In this document: piece by piece, positions 63,193 to 64,000 of the stretch
Position numbering within the stretch: the first letter of the stretch is position 1
Layout of the letters: each line of letters opens with the position of its first letter
Source of the DNA: Flavobacterium piscinae
Lineage (GTDB): Bacteria; Bacteroidota; Bacteroidia; Flavobacteriales; Flavobacteriaceae
Assembly (NCBI RefSeq): GCF_004122145.1
Contig: NZ_SBKQ01000015.1
Span: forward strand, 1-64,000
Direction: 5' to 3'
DNA: 64,000 nucleotides
Program-made: the position numbers and the translations under genes
Notes under the pieces: model-generated
Told to the model about the DNA's origin: nothing
Seen by the model: only the letters and a program-made list of their open reading frames with translations
Database searches by the model: none

Positions 63193-64000
63193 ATGCCAAA
63201 AGACAATTCTATCAAATCCGTTTTAATTATTGGCTCAGGACCAATTGTTATTGGACAAGCCTGTGAATTTGATTATGCAGGCTCTCAAGCCGCCCGTTCC
63301 ATTCGTGAGGAAGGAATTGAAGTTATTTTAATTAATTCCAATCCGGCAACCATCATGACCGACCCTTCGATGGCAGATCATGTTTATTTATTGCCTTTAA
63401 CTACAAAATCAATCATTGAGATCCTAAAGAAACATCCCAATATTGATGCGGTTCTTCCTACAATGGGTGGCCAAACAGCATTAAATTTATGTTTGGAAGC
63501 CGAGGAAAAAGGAATTTGGGAAGATTTTAATGTAAGATTAATTGGAGTTGATATTAATGCCATCAATATTACAGAAGATAGAGAACAGTTTAAACAACTT
63601 TTGGAACGCATTGGGGTGGGAGCTGCACCTGCCAAAATTGCTACTTCTTTTCTAAAAGGAAAAGAAATTGCTCAAGAATTTGGTTTCCCATTAGTAATTC
63701 GTCCTTCCTTTACCTTGGGAGGTTCAGGAGCGGCTTTTGTTCATCACAAAAAAGATTTTGATGAATTATTGACTCGAGGATTAGAGGCTTCGCCTATTCA
63801 TGAAGTGTTGATAGATAAAGCTTTATTGGGGTGGAAAGAATATGAGTTGGAATTACTTCGTGATAAAAATGATAATGTTGTGATCATCTGTTCCATTGAG
63901 AACATGGATCCAATGGGAATTCATACCGGTGATAGTATTACCGTTGCTCCAGCCATGACTCTTTCAGATACGACTTTTCAAAAAATGAGAGATATGGCGA
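63193..64000 (+). CDS. carB: Carbamoyl-phosphate synthase large subunit, 5' part
   Basis: This gene runs off the window end; about 269 residues are visible. The start MPKDNSIKSVLIIGSGPIVIGQACEF and the following CPSase N-terminal domain (SNPATIMTDPSMADHVYLLP, MGGQTALNL) are those of CarB, which makes carbamoyl phosphate for pyrimidine and arginine synthesis. The ATP-grasp domain starts near residue 120 (LGGSGAAFVHHK). The gene continues beyond 64000. Confidence 0.97.
   Translation, partial: MPKDNSIKSVLIIGSGPIVIGQACEFDYAGSQAARSIREEGIEVILINSNPATIMTDPSMADHVYLLPLTTKSIIEILKKHPNIDAVLPTMGGQTALNLCLEAEEKGIWEDFNVRLIGVDINAINITEDREQFKQLLERIGVGAAPAKIATSFLKGKEIAQEFGFPLVIRPSFTLGGSGAAFVHHKKDFDELLTRGLEASPIHEVLIDKALLGWKEYELELLRDKNDNVVIICSIENMDPMGIHTGDSITVAPAMTLSDTTFQKMRDMA

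Overview
The window reads as chromosomal DNA of a member of the Bacteroidetes, most likely a Flavobacterium-like aerobe. The evidence is low GC, type IX secretion (T9SS) C-terminal sorting domains on several large exported proteins, loosely conserved lipoboxes, an rpmH promoter of the TTG-N19-TAnnTTTG type, and many families typical of Flavobacteriia (DUF4252, GlmU-like, RmuC, GPH-type sugar transporters). No rRNA, tRNA, CRISPR array, prophage or insertion-sequence transposase was seen.

Layout. 365-6868: a giant T9SS-exported subtilase. 7.0-12.3 kb: a thioredoxin, an arsenic detoxification operon (ArsR, DUF6428 protein, methyltransferase, ArsC-like phosphatase, Acr3 pump) and small accessory genes. 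12.2-18 kb: mostly minus-strand single genes (CpeT-like lipoprotein, DUF2867 epimerase, MarC, sodium/solute symporter). 18-21.4 kb: an ECF sigma factor operon with two DUF4252 proteins. 21.5-23 kb: an S41 lipoprotein protease. 23-29.2 kb: a cobalamin uptake region with a TonB receptor behind a B12 riboswitch, and a divergent substrate-binding protein/permease/ATPase set interrupted by a GxxExxY gene lying between inverted repeats. 29.3-42.3 kb: rmuC, a diheme cytochrome with a VCBS/ASPIC protein, a GlmU-like enzyme, a peptide-binding protein, mtaB, and small housekeeping and envelope genes. 43.1-61.8 kb: one large minus-strand beta-1,3-glucan (laminarin-type) utilisation locus. 62.2-64 kb: a TPR protein, rpmH and the start of carB.

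The glucan locus is the most interesting part. It holds two GH16 endoglucanases, three GH17 catalytic domains, a GH30, a 1157-residue protein that looks like a GH149-type beta-1,3-oligoglucan phosphorylase, and two secreted proteins sharing a putative binding module. Both of its transport proteins are fused to glycosidases. A 1041-residue protein joins a clan GH-A TIM barrel to what looks like an outer-membrane beta-barrel. A 786-residue protein joins a 12-helix sugar/cation symporter to a GH17 domain. There is no SusC/SusD pair, although unrelated genes bound the locus on both sides inside the window. The inferred flow is surface cleavage by exported GH16 and lipoprotein GH16/GH17/GH30, outer-membrane entry through the glycosidase-barrel, inner-membrane entry through the symporter-GH17, then cytosolic GH17 trimming and phosphorolysis to glucose 1-phosphate.

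Intergenic regions carry several unrelated palindromic repeat elements and many short 7-8 bp tandem repeats. The palindromes look like non-autonomous or REP-like elements, and one such pair brackets the GxxExxY gene inside the cobalamin transport operon.
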